64,000 nt of DNA from positions 3,782,001-3,846,000 of the forward strand of contig NZ_CP008896.1 of the NCBI RefSeq assembly GCF_000730425.1, written 5' to 3'. Below are positions 62,291 to 64,000 of the stretch, one piece after another. Position 1 is the first letter of the stretch. Every line of letters begins with the position of its first letter. The notes beneath the pieces are model-generated. The model was not told where the DNA came from and did no database searches. It worked only from the letters and a program-made list of their open reading frames with translations. Both the position numbers and the translations under genes were made by a program. The stretch comes from Pseudomonas fluorescens (GTDB taxonomy: Bacteria > Pseudomonadota > Gammaproteobacteria > Pseudomonadales > Pseudomonadaceae).

Positions 62291-62719
62291 TCAGACTTTA
62301 CGGCCCAGATCATCAATTTTCACAACGACCTGTCCGTCCTCTTTGACGAAACTGCCGCGCTGCTCTTGTGGAAGCAGGTCGAGGACAGCCTCAGACGGAC
62401 GACACAGGCGTGCCCCCAAGGGGGTCACGACGATGGGACGATTGATCAGGATGGGATGAGCCATCATGGCGTCAATGAGCTGGTCATCGGCAAGTGACGG
62501 ATCGCCCAACCCAAGCTCTTCGTACGGCGTGCCTTTGATACGGAGGAGCGCCCGCACCTCTATACCCATATCCTTGATCAACCTGATTAGCGTTGGCCGA
62601 TCAGGTGGGGTTTTCAGGTACTCAATTACCGTTGGCTCTTCACCGCTGTTGCGGATCAATGCCAAGGTATTGCGGGAAGTGCCACATTCCGGGTTGTGAT
62701 AAATCGTGATCTGATTCAT
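62291..62719 (-). CDS. arsC: Arsenate reductase, glutaredoxin type
   Basis: 142 aa. Catalytic Cys in YHNPECGTSRNTLALIRN, followed by the three arginine positions of the family (SGEEP...LKTPPDRPTL, LLRIKGTPYEELGL, NRPIVVTPLGARLCRPSE). It reduces arsenate to arsenite using glutathione and glutaredoxin. ATG 62719 is the conserved start; the longer frame to 62836 is rejected. It follows arsH by 25 bp. Confidence 0.92.
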   Translation of the reverse strand: MNQITIYHNPECGTSRNTLALIRNSGEEPTVIEYLKTPPDRPTLIRLIKDMGIEVRALLRIKGTPYEELGLGDPSLADDQLIDAMMAHPILINRPIVVTPLGARLCRPSEAVLDLLPQEQRGSFVKEDGQVVVKIDDLGRKV

Positions 62720-62744
62720 ATCTGATGTCTCGCTGTTGAGAGGC

Positions 62745-63458
62745 TCAAATGGATCGCTGGTTGACGCGTTCGGATAGCTCCCCAGCGGACTCTTTACGCT
62801 CGGAGTAACGATCAACCAGGTAATCTTGGCGATCACGCAACAACAGCGTGAACTTCATCAGTTCTTCCATCACGTCGACCAGACGGTCGTAGTACGAGGA
62901 CGGCTTCATCCGGCCCGTCTCATCGAATTCGGTGAAGGCCTTAGCTACTGAGGATTGGTTTGGGATGGTGAACATGCGCATCCAACGCCCCAGTACCCGC
63001 AGCTGATTAACTACGTTGAAGGACTGCGAGCCGCCGCAGACTTGCATCACCGCAAGGGTCTTTCCTTGCGTAGGTCGTACAGCACCTATCGCCAGCGGAA
63101 CCCAGTCAATCTGAGCCTTGAAAACCGCACTCATGGAGCCGTGTCGCTCAGGAGAGCACCACACCTGGCCTTCCGACCATTGCATCAGTTTGCGCAGCTC
63201 CGCGACTTTGGGGTGGGTGTCGGGTGCATCATCCGGCAGCGGAAGGCCCGACGGATCGAATATCTTTGTTTCAGCGCCAAACTGCTCCAGAAGTCGAGCG
63301 GCCTCCTGGGTCACCAACCGGCTGAAGGATCGCTCTCGTGTCGACCCATACAGAAGAAGGATTCGAGGTTTATGGAGTGAGGACGTGCGAGGCGCCAGTT
63401 GCTCCAGGGTTGGAATGTCAAGCAGCTCGGCTTGGACATTCGGCAGCGTATCTTGCAT
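62745..63458 (-). CDS. arsH: Organoarsenical resistance flavoprotein ArsH
   Basis: 237 aa, NADPH-dependent FMN reductase fold. [22 protein letters not shown] holds the FMN phosphate loop, [21 protein letters not shown] and [30 protein letters not shown] are typical ArsH segments. It oxidises toxic trivalent methylarsenicals. ATG 63458 has AGGAG upstream. Part of the ars operon between two arsC genes. Confidence 0.92.
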   Translation of the reverse strand: MQDTLPNVQAELLDIPTLEQLAPRTSSLHKPRILLLYGSTRERSFSRLVTQEAARLLEQFGAETKIFDPSGLPLPDDAPDTHPKVAELRKLMQWSEGQVWCSPERHGSMSAVFKAQIDWVPLAIGAVRPTQGKTLAVMQVCGGSQSFNVVNQLRVLGRWMRMFTIPNQSSVAKAFTEFDETGRMKPSSYYDRLVDVMEELMKFTLLLRDRQDYLVDRYSERKESAGELSERVNQRSI

Positions 63459-63504
63459 ACAAACTCCTAGGGATGCGCCAAGTAGGCACAACTTCCATTG
63501 CTCT

Positions 63505-63975
63505 TCAAAGCGAACCGATACGGTTCAGTTCAGCTTTGAGCTGATCAGGGCTCATGGTTTTCAACGGCAGCGCAAGAAACGCGCTCACGCGTTCGCGAAT
63601 TTTGGCGAGAGTGGCGTCAAACGCTTTTGTGATCTCGATCTCCGACCCAGTGGCTTCCGACGGATCGGCCAAACCCCAATGGGCCTTCAAGGCTGGCCCG
63701 AAAAAGATGGGGCACGCTTCACCCGCTGCCCGGTCACATACGGTTACCACGATGTCTGGTGGAGAGCCTTCAAAAATATCCGAAGCTTTGCTGCTCAAGC
63801 CTGCCGTGGAAATGCCCGCAGCCTCCAGCGTTTGCAATGCCCTTTGGTTCACTCGACCGCTGGGAAAGCTTCCTGAGCTGACCGCCTCCACGCCCTCTGA
63901 CGCCAGGTGGTTGAAAAGTGCCTCGGAGAGGATGCTACGGCAGCTGTTGTGGGTACACATGAACAAGACTTTCAT
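63505..63975 (-). CDS. arsC: Arsenate reductase, low-molecular-weight phosphatase type
   Basis: 156 aa. P-loop [17 protein letters not shown] (Cys-x5-Arg), with the shuttle cysteines in [18 protein letters not shown]. Thioredoxin- or mycothiol-linked arsenate reductase family. The window ends 25 bases before its start; AAGGA at that place is its ribosome site. The ending TTCTGA on the minus strand at 63992-63997 could be the stop of the next gene, probably the arsenite exporter. Two different arsenate reductases in one operon is common in Pseudomonas. Confidence 0.9.
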   Translation of the reverse strand: MKVLFMCTHNSCRSILSEALFNHLASEGVEAVSSGSFPSGRVNQRALQTLEAAGISTAGLSSKASDIFEGSPPDIVVTVCDRAAGEACPIFFGPALKAHWGLADPSEATGSEIEITKAFDATLAKIRERVSAFLALPLKTMSPDQLKAELNRIGSL

Positions 63976-64000
63976 CAGTAGATTCCTTGATTCAGAAGCT

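Overview
The window is chromosomal DNA of a Pseudomonas, most likely of the P. fluorescens group. Evidence: the Zur-type zinc-starvation operon order (amidase / folE2 / metal ABC transporter / hisI / gamma-carbonic anhydrase / pyrC2), P. fluorescens-like copper genes (copABCD, copRS, PtrA-type small proteins), OprD porin, and short GC-rich REP-like hairpins between genes. It has two halves with different character.

Positions 1-25.5 kb look like core or long-resident genome with high GC. 1-5.9 kb is a zinc-starvation cluster led by a near-perfect Zur box at 185-197: a divergent cell-wall amidase, zinc-independent GTP cyclohydrolase FolE2, an ABC importer (ATPase, permease, binding protein) and spare copies of HisI, gamma-carbonic anhydrase and dihydroorotase. 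5.9-9.3 kb carries a DUF3617 protein, cardiolipin synthase and a cyclopropane-fatty-acid-synthase-type enzyme. 9.3-11.3 kb is a bufferin-type RiPP operon (bufA, the MNIO enzyme bufB, bufC). 11.5-17.2 kb is a phospholipid/phosphate cluster resembling E. coli ynbABCD with an added acyltransferase. 17.3-25.5 kb is a seven-gene, tightly overlapping surface-polysaccharide operon on the minus strand.

Positions 25.5-64 kb look like accessory DNA: AT-richer spacers, gene remnants and resistance and defence cargo. 25.5-28.5 kb has unexplained repeats, a DUF6957-like gene, an acetyltransferase fragment, an AbrB + MbcA/ParS fusion protein with no toxin beside it, and a DEDDh exonuclease. 28.5-33.2 kb is a complete four-gene type II CBASS operon (cap5 HNH-SAVED effector, CD-NTase, cap2 E1/E2, cap3 JAMM protease). 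33.4-52.9 kb is a large copper island: cusCBA, copCD, copRS, cupredoxin, copper ATPase, HMA chaperone, copA and copB, plus an out-of-place flgB. At least six copies of one 16-bp motif (CTGACA-N5-GTAAT) sit in front of its transcription units and probably bind CopR. 53.2-57.2 kb is a cobalt/nickel efflux operon, dmeR-dmeF-DUF1289, in which an IS66 element with an intact 8-bp target duplication replaced the last 26 codons of dmeF. A frameshifted oprD and a PtrA-DUF2790 fusion follow.

59.6-62.1 kb holds a two-gene module not recognised as a known system: a nucleoid-associated NdpA/YejK-family protein followed 2 bp later by a membrane protein with C-terminal TM helices. A strong LexA/SOS box lies about 145 bp upstream. 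This is the best candidate in the window for an undescribed system. 62.2-64 kb is the end of an arsenic operon (two arsC types, arsH, an arsO remnant), cut by the window edge.
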